From: Treponema sp.
Lineage (GTDB): Bacteria; Spirochaetota; Spirochaetia; Treponematales; Breznakiellaceae
Assembly (NCBI GenBank): GCA_009785545.1
Contig: WQWD01000124.1
Span: 1 to 7,296 of the forward strand
Direction: 5' to 3'
Length of the DNA stretch: 7,296 nt
Shown: piece by piece, positions 1 through 5,584 of the stretch
Position numbering within the stretch: the first letter of the stretch is position 1
How the letters are laid out: each line of letters opens with the position of its first letter
The notes under the pieces: generated by a model
What the model was told of the DNA's origin: nothing
What the model saw: the letters and a program-made list of their open reading frames with translations, nothing else
The model's database searches: none
Program-made: the position numbers and the translations under genes

Positions 1-42
1 AGTAGACAGAATATACATTATGAACAGTAGAATAAGTCTACT
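1..42. repeat. Short overlapping inverted repeats downstream of the lipoprotein gene
   Basis: AGTAGAC at 1-7 is the exact reverse complement of GTCTACT at 36-42. The right arm can instead pair with the nearer AGTAGA at 26-31 (perfect 6-bp stem, 5-base loop). The two hairpins are mutually exclusive because they share 37-42. Neither is followed by a T run, so a simple intrinsic terminator is not supported. The remainder of the 1-87 gap shows no gene I can support. Confidence 0.35.
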
Positions 43-87
43 CTTTGGGAGGAAAAACAAAAGAATTTGCGTTTTTAGTGTGAAAAC

Positions 88-867
88 TTAGAAAGCACTG
101 GGTAATTTAAAAATGCCAAGGTGGGTTGCTTTACTCATAATCGTAGAAAAATCAATCGGGTTTGTGCCAATCGCTACAATGTACATTGAAACATAGGCGT
201 GTCTTAAAGTTGCAGGATCGGCTGCGGCAGATGGAAAAACAACATCGCTGTTTACTCTGTTAGGATGATCCAATTCTTCCGCCATTTCCGGAGTGTGTAA
301 AAAATATCGATCAGGTTCCGATTCAAATAGGCTTGAGATGTATCTTAAAAGAACACGTTCCGGTGAAATTGGCGCTCCGACCGAATTGACTTGCTGTAAA
401 GTGGGATGTCTGCCGTCGATGTAACTAAAATCGATATAAAATGTGCCTGCCGGTAACAAGGAATTTGTTGCAGCTCCTACAGACCATTCTAATGTAAAAT
501 AATTCCTCAGTTCGAAGGTACGCAAATTAGGAAAGTTTGTTTGATTGGCAGGATCTACAAACGGAAAAAAATGATTGAAATCGGCATTAAGCGCAGGGTT
601 AACAAGTATTCTTTCCGGTCCGCTATCCCTTAAATCAGCGCTTGTAAAATGATCGCTTAAATATATACGATAAAAAATAACATAACCTATAGCAGGAGCA
701 ATAATTGTGGGCAGATCCATGTGCACCCTCACGTTAACTTCAGTGTGATTAATTCTATTTTCCGGTACTTGAGGAATGAAGAAAAACTGACCTATCCCGC
801 AAGTTGTCAGAACAAAAGACAAAAGTATAAAGAGTAAAAACAGTTTTTTAGCGTATGTTTTTTTCAT
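88..867 (-). CDS. Probable spirochaetal lipoprotein of unknown function
   Basis: I recognise no named family. The 259-residue product begins with a lipoprotein-type signal: basic KKTYAKK, a hydrophobic core at about 9-20, and LTTC at 20-23, with C23 the likely lipidated residue. The mature part starts CGIGQFFFIPQVPENR, a Cys-Gly plus aromatic style I associate with lipoproteins of treponemes. The rest is rich in aromatic and beta-prone segments (GYVIFYRIYLSD at 61-72, GTFYIDFSYID at 141-151, YVSMYIVAIGTN at 225-236) and ends in a segment around LGIFKLP. This suggests a beta-sandwich envelope protein rather than an enzyme, though that is inference. Thr at -1 of the lipobox is unusual by Gram-negative rules. 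The ATG at 867 follows a purine-rich leader with AAGGAT and a G6 run. It lies 50 bases behind the TPR-like gene, so it is either the operon's last gene or separately promoted. Confidence 0.85.
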   Translation of the reverse strand: MKKTYAKKLFLLFILLSFVLTTCGIGQFFFIPQVPENRINHTEVNVRVHMDLPTIIAPAIGYVIFYRIYLSDHFTSADLRDSGPERILVNPALNADFNHFFPFVDPANQTNFPNLRTFELRNYFTLEWSVGAATNSLLPAGTFYIDFSYIDGRHPTLQQVNSVGAPISPERVLLRYISSLFESEPDRYFLHTPEMAEELDHPNRVNSDVVFPSAAADPATLRHAYVSMYIVAIGTNPIDFSTIMSKATHLGIFKLPSAF

Positions 868-917
868 CTATCTTATCCCCCCTATCCTTCTGACAACTTT
901 TTTTACAGTCATTTAAT

Positions 918-1616
918 CTAATTATAAATCTCTAGGGCAATAATTCTGTTATGGGCAAGCTGCTGCCAAATAGTTATTTCCGGCCAGCTAATCATAACCG
1001 CGCGATACGCTTCCAGTGCTGCGGAATAATTTCCAAGCTGTTCGTTGAGCCTTCCAATAGAAAATTGAGCTCGGGGAGCCGCAGGGAATTCAAATCTGTG
1101 ATTGATTGCCTGTTGTAATAAACTAATGGCTTCTTCGAATTTTCCTTGTTCTTCAGCGGCGGTAGCAGCGTTAAACAGCGATATGGGACCCAAGTATGTT
1201 CTCTGCCCTGCCCTCGCCGCGTTTAACCAAGCCTCTTCTGTTAAAGCCCAATCAAGTCTTGCCGCGTAAATTCCGGCTGCCAACGACCATGCTTTGCTTT
1301 GAGCAAAACCTCTTCCGTTTTCGGCGAACGAGACTAAGTCCGCAAGTAATGATTCAATTTCTTCGTAACGATCTTCATCATCTACAAAAAAAATCAATTC
1401 ATCAAACCTGCTATTTAAGTCTTCAACTTGTAAAATAGCGTTTTGACGAAGATTATCATTTACGATTAAAAAAACGACTGTTCCAATAAACGCAAAAATA
1501 ATGACGGCAATTGAAGCGAATATCAGTTTTCTCCTTCTCTGGATAAAATCAACAAGAGCTTCGTTAAATGGAATTTTTTGATTATCTTTTTCCTTGTTTG
1601 TTTTTGTGTTTTGCAT
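918..1616 (-). CDS. Membrane-anchored TPR-like protein
   Basis: I do not recognise a named gene. The 232-residue product has a short basic cytoplasmic N-terminus (FIQRRRK at 24-30) and one transmembrane helix at about 31-52. An acidic helical stretch follows, then a helical-repeat region. Two TPR-like pairs are visible: about 142-175 (SLFNAATAAEEQGKFEEAISLLQ region) and about 180-213 (AQFSIGRLNEQLGNYSAALEAY region), both with the alanine/glycine spacing of TPRs. The layout (N-in, single anchor, TPR outside) resembles YfgM-type periplasmic scaffolds, but that is architecture only. The ATG at 1616 was chosen because AAGGAG lies seven bases upstream; a longer frame from 1718 would add 34 residues entirely overlapping the upstream gene and lacks such a site. 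The Shine-Dalgarno overlaps the stop codon of the sigma-54 activator gene, which implies translational coupling and suggests a functional link with it. Confidence 0.85.
   Translation of the reverse strand: MQNTKTNKEKDNQKIPFNEALVDFIQRRRKLIFASIAVIIFAFIGTVVFLIVNDNLRQNAILQVEDLNSRFDELIFFVDDEDRYEEIESLLADLVSFAENGRGFAQSKAWSLAAGIYAARLDWALTEEAWLNAARAGQRTYLGPISLFNAATAAEEQGKFEEAISLLQQAINHRFEFPAAPRAQFSIGRLNEQLGNYSAALEAYRAVMISWPEITIWQQLAHNRIIALEIYN
921..926 (-). promoter_or_regulatory. Possible -10 element for the lipoprotein gene
   Basis: A perfect TATAAT lies at the very 3' end of the TPR-like gene, where it encodes its last two residues (Tyr-Asn), 53 bases before the lipoprotein start. No good TTGACA-like hexamer is found 16-18 bases upstream and there is no TGn extension, so this may be chance in AT-rich DNA. 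It is listed because the 50-base gap to the lipoprotein gene is the widest on this side of the window and leaves room for a separate promoter. Confidence 0.22.
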
Positions 1617-1630
1617 AGTACCTCTCCTTA
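1617..1630 (-). promoter_or_regulatory. Stop/Shine-Dalgarno overlap coupling the sigma-54 activator gene to the TPR-like gene
   Basis: The TAA stop of the activator gene (1630-1628) runs straight into GGAGAGG, so the Shine-Dalgarno AAGGAG of the TPR-like gene shares two bases with the stop codon, with seven bases to the ATG at 1616. A ribosome terminating on the first gene would sit on the initiation site of the second. This is the strongest ribosome binding site in the window and fixes the start of the TPR-like gene. Confidence 0.75.
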
Positions 1631-3160
1631 AGGATTGTTTATTTTTAGTTCTTTTACTAATCTTGACAGATAAGTCCGCTGTATGGCAAGAGCCTTTGCG
1701 GTTTCTGTTTGATTCCAATTTTTATCTTCCAATGCCTGGCGGATATAATTTGCCTTAAAAACATTAATTGCCGCTTTTAAGTCGAAATCCTTATCTGCCG
1801 GTTCATTAGATGTTTTATTATAACCTATTTGAGAATTAAAGAAAATATCCTCAGCGGTTATTTGGTTATTTTTTCCTATAACACAGGCACGTTCGATACA
1901 GTTCTGCAGCTCGCGGATATTACCCGGCCATGAATATGAAAGCAAACCGTCAATAGCATCCTGAGAAAAGCCTTCAAAGTGCTTTTTGGTCTCTTTCATA
2001 AAACCGTTCAAAAAGAACTGGGCTAATTCCAAAATGTCTTCGGGGCGCTGGCGCAGAGGCGGAATGTAGACAGGAAATACGTTGAGACGGTAATATAAAT
2101 CCTGGCGAAACTCCCCTTTTTGAACCAATTCCTCTATATCTTTGTTAGTAGCGGCGATAATACGAACATTAACGGTAATTGTTATATCAGAACCGAGTTT
2201 TTCGAACCTCCTTTCCTGGATTACCCGCAGTATTTTGGCCTGTAAATTAAAAGGTAAATCTCCAATTTCATCAAGGAAAATCGTACCGCCGTCAGCCAGT
2301 TCAAAACGCCCCTGTCGATGTGTTATGGCGCTTGTAAACGCCCCTTTAACGTGCCCGAAAAGTTCGCTTTCCAAAAGGCCTTCCGGGAGCGCCGCACAAT
2401 TAACTCTTACAAACGGCGCGTCTTTGCGGGCGCTTCGCAAATGTATTTGTTCAGCGAAAATTTCCTTCCCTACCCCGCTTTCTCCCAATAATAAAACAGA
2501 AGAATCTGTTTTCGCCACCATATCGATTATTTCAAGTTTTTCAAGAATACAGGGACTTTTTGCTATAAGCGTACGGTATTGACTTTTGGTTATTTCTCCT
2601 TGTAATTCTTTTATTTCACGTTGAGAGGCTTCCATGTTTTTGGCATTGCAAATCGCCAAAGTTGCCTGATTGGCGAATATCTCAAGCCATTCAAGGTCTT
2701 CCTGCGTAAAACCTCTTGACATTCCCTGTGAATCGTTTTTTTTGTTTATAACTTGAAGCACGCCTATACATTCGCCCTTTTCTCGCATAGGAACTGTCAT
2801 AATTGTTTTAGTTTGAAAATTTATTTTTTCACCGATATTGCTTAAATGCCGTTTATCATTTGCAACATCATTTACAATCAAAGATTTGTTATTTTGAGCA
2901 ACCCATCCGGCAATACCCTCCCCCATTTTAACGGTAAATTTTTTAACTTCACCGCCCTTTTCACCAAGGGCAACTTCAAAATAGAGTTCTTTTTTTTCTT
3001 TGTCCATCATTAAAAGGCTTGACGCTTCTGCCTCAGCGAGCTGAGTCGCAGATTCCATAATCTTCGACAACAAACTGTTGATGTCTTTATAATCCGAATT
3101 TAACAGATAGTTTATTTCAATCAGAGTATGAAATTTTTTTGTATCTATCTTTGACAGCAT
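1628..3160 (-). CDS. Sigma-54-dependent transcriptional activator with GAF sensor domain
   Basis: This is a bacterial enhancer-binding protein that would remodel RNA polymerase carrying sigma-54 using ATP. Domain order in 510 residues: GAF domain about 25-172; linker helix about 173-195; AAA+ domain about 197-428; Fis-type helix-turn-helix about 462-507 (NWNQTETAKALAIQRTYLSR). Visible AAA+ parts are Walker A GESGVGK (226-232), the sigma-54 contact loop GAFTSA (273-278), Walker B TIFLDEIGD (293-301), sensor I AATNKD, putative arginine fingers R352/R358 and sensor II in WPGNIREL (411-418). There is no receiver domain, so a bound small molecule or partner at the GAF domain, not a histidine kinase, is the likely signal. 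The contact loop is normally GAFTGA, so the Gly-to-Ser change is notable. The ATG at 3160 is nearly abutted by AAGGAA, an unusually short spacing. The TAA stop lies in the next gene's Shine-Dalgarno. Its ligand and regulon cannot be inferred here. Confidence 0.95.
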   Translation of the reverse strand: MLSKIDTKKFHTLIEINYLLNSDYKDINSLLSKIMESATQLAEAEASSLLMMDKEKKELYFEVALGEKGGEVKKFTVKMGEGIAGWVAQNNKSLIVNDVANDKRHLSNIGEKINFQTKTIMTVPMREKGECIGVLQVINKKNDSQGMSRGFTQEDLEWLEIFANQATLAICNAKNMEASQREIKELQGEITKSQYRTLIAKSPCILEKLEIIDMVAKTDSSVLLLGESGVGKEIFAEQIHLRSARKDAPFVRVNCAALPEGLLESELFGHVKGAFTSAITHRQGRFELADGGTIFLDEIGDLPFNLQAKILRVIQERRFEKLGSDITITVNVRIIAATNKDIEELVQKGEFRQDLYYRLNVFPVYIPPLRQRPEDILELAQFFLNGFMKETKKHFEGFSQDAIDGLLSYSWPGNIRELQNCIERACVIGKNNQITAEDIFFNSQIGYNKTSNEPADKDFDLKAAINVFKANYIRQALEDKNWNQTETAKALAIQRTYLSRLVKELKINNP

Positions 3161-3172
3161 TTCCTTTTAATT

Positions 3173-4924
3173 TCATTCAACGTTAGCGTCTTCAGCCTTA
3201 GTCTCTTCGGTGTTGTTTTTTGATTTTAGTACAGCGCCTAAGGTATAAGTCGAATCAGAGGATTCTTCTTTAGCCATGTAACGTGAAAGATCATCCTGTT
3301 GAACTTTTTTCTGATAATCACGAATAGAAAAAGCAACCTTTTGTTTATCCTGCTGGATTTCCAAAACAACAGCTTTTAATTTATCTCCGACATTGTATTT
3401 TTTAAGAGCTTCATCCGGGTTATCTTCACGGTTTTCGACAAGGTTTGTTTTGTGAATAAGACCTTCGATTCCGCCGGGAACACGCAAGAACACCCCGAAA
3501 TCAGTAACGGAAGCCACTTCTCCCTCAACCGGTGAGCCGCTTCTGTAATTTTCGCAGAATTCTTTCCATGGGTCTTCTGAAAGCTGTTTAATTCCCAATT
3601 TGATATTACGGTTATTGGAATCAACCGCAATAACCATAACTTCGACTTCCTGATCGGCAGTCAACCCGAAATTTTTTGACTTTCTTGTCCATGAAATATC
3701 ATCTCCGTGGAGGAAGCCGTCGATACCGTCGCCTAATTCAATAAACGCACCGACATTTGTTATTTTTACAACCTTTCGTACGATTCTTGTGCCTACAGGA
3801 TATTTTTCTTCGACGCTGTCCCATGGGTTGTCATGAACTTGTTTTAATCCCAGCGAAACACGCCCTGCCTGCAAATCGTAACCGAGAACCATACATTCGA
3901 TTACATCGCCGGACTTTAATATGTCTTGCGGTTTTTGAACTTTTTTCAGCCAGGAAAATTCAGAAATATGGGCGAGACCTTCGATACCTTCTTCCAATTC
4001 GATGAAAGCACCAAATTCAGTGATTTTTGTAACCGTGCCTTTGACAATATCATTTACATGATACTTTTCTTCAAAGTGAACCCAAGGATCATCTGTAAAA
4101 TGTTTTAGAGAAAGGTTTATCCGTTTTTCTTCTTTGTCTATACGAATTACTTTTAAGTGTATTTCCTGACCTTTTTTTACAAAATCTTTAGGGCGGGTAA
4201 CATGACCCCAGCTCATATCATTTATGTGAAGAAGTCCGTCAAAACCTCCGATGTCAATAAACGCTCCGAAAGACGTAAAGCTTTTTACGACACCATCCAC
4301 ATCAGAACCGATGGGAGTGTTTTCAAAGAAATCATTACGCTTTTGTTCAAGCTCTTCTTCCATGCATTTACGTCTGTTAACAACGATGTTAAGTTTGCCG
4401 TCTGAATAAAGACGCTCTATATAAACATTGATTTTTTGATTTAGTAATGTTTCTGGTTTATCGATTTTTTGTGTATCGGCTTGGCTGATAGGAAGAAACG
4501 CTCTGGATTCAACTCCGAGCAGTACTTCAAAACCACCTTTTACAATCTTGTCTACTTTGCCTTCGATTGGCTGTTTATCTGTAAACGCTTGTTTTATATT
4601 TTTCCAAAAAAGCTTTGCGTCCGCTTTTTGTTTGGAAACAATAACTTCGCCGTATTTATTTTCTTTTAAGATAAGAATAACAGAAACTTTATCACCTATA
4701 ACGGGAAGTTCTGTGAATTCAGAAACTGGAATTTTTCCTTCTGATTTGTAACCCACATCGATAAAAACATGGTCATGAGTAACCTGTATTACCGTGCCTT
4801 CCACGAGCTGACCTTCTTCGAGCAGCTCAAGGCTTTTTAAGTATTCTTCTTGTAATTGGGTTTGAATGTTGTCTGCGTCCTTTGCAGGGCTTGTGTCCTG
4901 GCCCACTTCTTTTTCTTCGATCAT
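3173..4924 (-). CDS. rpsA: 30S ribosomal protein S1, six S1 domains
   Basis: S1 binds mRNA on the small ribosomal subunit and helps recruit and unfold it for initiation. The 583-residue protein contains six S1 (OB-fold) repeats at roughly 37-100, 118-185, 205-275, 290-362, 376-447 and 463-536. Repeats 3, 4 and 6 show the classic pattern FGAFI or FGVFL followed by G(I/F)(D/E)G(L)(L/A/I)H; repeat 5 has VGAFIELGDGIDGFLH. Repeats 3-5 each end in a D/N-P-W linker (DDPW, DNPW, EDPW), typical of bacterial S1. Repeats 1 and 2 are more diverged, as expected for the ribosome-docking half. The end is a charged low-complexity tail rich in Glu, Lys and Asn. The ATG at 4924 has AAGGA six bases upstream. 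It lies 17 bases behind cmk and 12 before the sigma-54 activator. Length and domain count match the long proteobacterial-type S1 rather than the four-domain Gram-positive form. Confidence 0.97.
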   Translation of the reverse strand: MIEEKEVGQDTSPAKDADNIQTQLQEEYLKSLELLEEGQLVEGTVIQVTHDHVFIDVGYKSEGKIPVSEFTELPVIGDKVSVILILKENKYGEVIVSKQKADAKLFWKNIKQAFTDKQPIEGKVDKIVKGGFEVLLGVESRAFLPISQADTQKIDKPETLLNQKINVYIERLYSDGKLNIVVNRRKCMEEELEQKRNDFFENTPIGSDVDGVVKSFTSFGAFIDIGGFDGLLHINDMSWGHVTRPKDFVKKGQEIHLKVIRIDKEEKRINLSLKHFTDDPWVHFEEKYHVNDIVKGTVTKITEFGAFIELEEGIEGLAHISEFSWLKKVQKPQDILKSGDVIECMVLGYDLQAGRVSLGLKQVHDNPWDSVEEKYPVGTRIVRKVVKITNVGAFIELGDGIDGFLHGDDISWTRKSKNFGLTADQEVEVMVIAVDSNNRNIKLGIKQLSEDPWKEFCENYRSGSPVEGEVASVTDFGVFLRVPGGIEGLIHKTNLVENREDNPDEALKKYNVGDKLKAVVLEIQQDKQKVAFSIRDYQKKVQQDDLSRYMAKEESSDSTYTLGAVLKSKNNTEETKAEDANVE

Positions 4925-4941
4925 TGTTTTTCCTTAATTTT

Positions 4942-5571
4942 TTAGTATATCTTCTCTTTTAATTTGTCATAAACTTCAAAAATGGTCAAGTCCGATGTAT
5001 CGAAATATTTGACTCCGTCAGCAATTTTAAGGCTTCCTTCGATTTTATTTTTGTCGATCTCGTCACGCTCCAAAATGGCGGTTTTTATCTCTTCTAAGGT
5101 CAGACTTGAAACCCCTTGATCAAACCGCCTTTTTGCCCTTGAATCAGCGGAAGCGTCAAGGTAGAAACGATATTCAGCGTCAGGGAAAACTACGGTCGTC
5201 ATGTCCCTGCCCTCCACTACTATGTTTTTGTCCTTTGCCAGAGAGCGGATTATGTCGTTAACAATATATCTGACAGGAACAATAGCGGAAAGCGGCGATG
5301 AAAGGCGGTCAATCTCGTCGGTATGCAAAAGAGCGGAAACTTCCTCGTCGCCAAGCCAAACAGTGTCTTTTTCGTAAGAAATATCGATATTTTTGGCAAA
5401 TTCGATCACTTTTTCGCTGTTTTTTGTATCAATATTCGCTCTTAAGCACCCTAAAGTTATCGCCCTGTAAAGCCTTCCCGAATTGATATAGGTAAAATCA
5501 AGATTTTCGGCAAGTTTTTTAGCGATGGTGCTTTTCCCGGAACCGGCAGGGCCGTCTATTGCAATTACCAT
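4942..5571 (-). CDS. cmk: Cytidylate kinase
   Basis: This cytoplasmic enzyme phosphorylates CMP and dCMP using ATP, supplying CDP/dCDP for RNA, DNA and lipid synthesis. The P-loop GPAGSGKST is at residues 7-15. The CMP-binding segment NSGRLYRA is at 30-37 (most relatives have DTGAMYRA or DSGAIYR). The core motif GRDMTTVVFPDAE is at 121-133, RAKRR at 145-149, and the lid region ERDEIDKNK at 168-176, followed by the usual IDT-like DTSDL near the end. At 209 residues it is somewhat shorter than the common 220-227. The ATG at 5571 has AGGAG seven bases upstream, and that AGGAG overlaps the stop of the preceding pseudouridine synthase gene. rpsA follows after 17 bases in a different frame, so the two are neighbours but not fused. 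Adjacent cmk-rpsA is a widespread arrangement. Confidence 0.95.
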   Translation of the reverse strand: MVIAIDGPAGSGKSTIAKKLAENLDFTYINSGRLYRAITLGCLRANIDTKNSEKVIEFAKNIDISYEKDTVWLGDEEVSALLHTDEIDRLSSPLSAIVPVRYIVNDIIRSLAKDKNIVVEGRDMTTVVFPDAEYRFYLDASADSRAKRRFDQGVSSLTLEEIKTAILERDEIDKNKIEGSLKIADGVKYFDTSDLTIFEVYDKLKEKIY

Positions 5572-5584
5572 GTGTGTTCTCCTA
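5572..5584 (-). promoter_or_regulatory. Stop/Shine-Dalgarno overlap coupling the pseudouridine synthase gene to cmk
   Basis: The TAG stop of the pseudouridine synthase gene (5584-5582) forms part of TAGGAG, the Shine-Dalgarno of cmk, with seven bases to its ATG at 5571. The overlap supports a single transcript and reinitiation, and fixes the cmk start. Confidence 0.75.

Noticed and set aside
53..77. AT-rich hairpin (AAAAAC..CAAA / TTTG..TTTTT) after the lipoprotein gene as a terminator
   Set aside because: The stem has almost no G-C pairs, contains a bulge and is followed by CCTCCC rather than a T run on the minus strand.
2..91. Plus-strand frame open from the left edge to a TAG at 89-91, including an ATG at 20
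   Set aside because: Only about 29 codons are visible, no Shine-Dalgarno precedes the ATG, and the sequence is not recognisable; it could be the tail of a convergent gene but cannot be supported.
1617..1718. Longer start for the TPR-like gene at 1718, adding 34 residues
   Set aside because: The extension overlaps the helix-turn-helix coding end of the sigma-54 activator, has low-quality composition, and the ATG at 1616 has an excellent Shine-Dalgarno.
2142..2582. Plus-strand open frame of 146 codons opposite the AAA+ domain
   Set aside because: It lies wholly antisense to highly conserved Walker and contact-loop codons, has no recognisable domain and no convincing ribosome binding site.
3376..3630. 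Second minus-strand frame of 84 codons inside rpsA, and several plus-strand frames opposite rpsA and cmk
   Set aside because: All are shifted or antisense readings of clear S1 and kinase domains with no domain signal of their own.
4925..4941. Cmk-S1 fusion by frameshift or readthrough
   Set aside because: cmk ends in TAA, rpsA has its own Shine-Dalgarno and ATG and is in another frame.
4943..4948. TATACT before rpsA as a -10 element for a dedicated rpsA promoter
   Set aside because: No acceptable -35 at 16-18 bases, and the resulting leader would be too short for comfortable use of the AAGGA site; it lies in the last codons of cmk.
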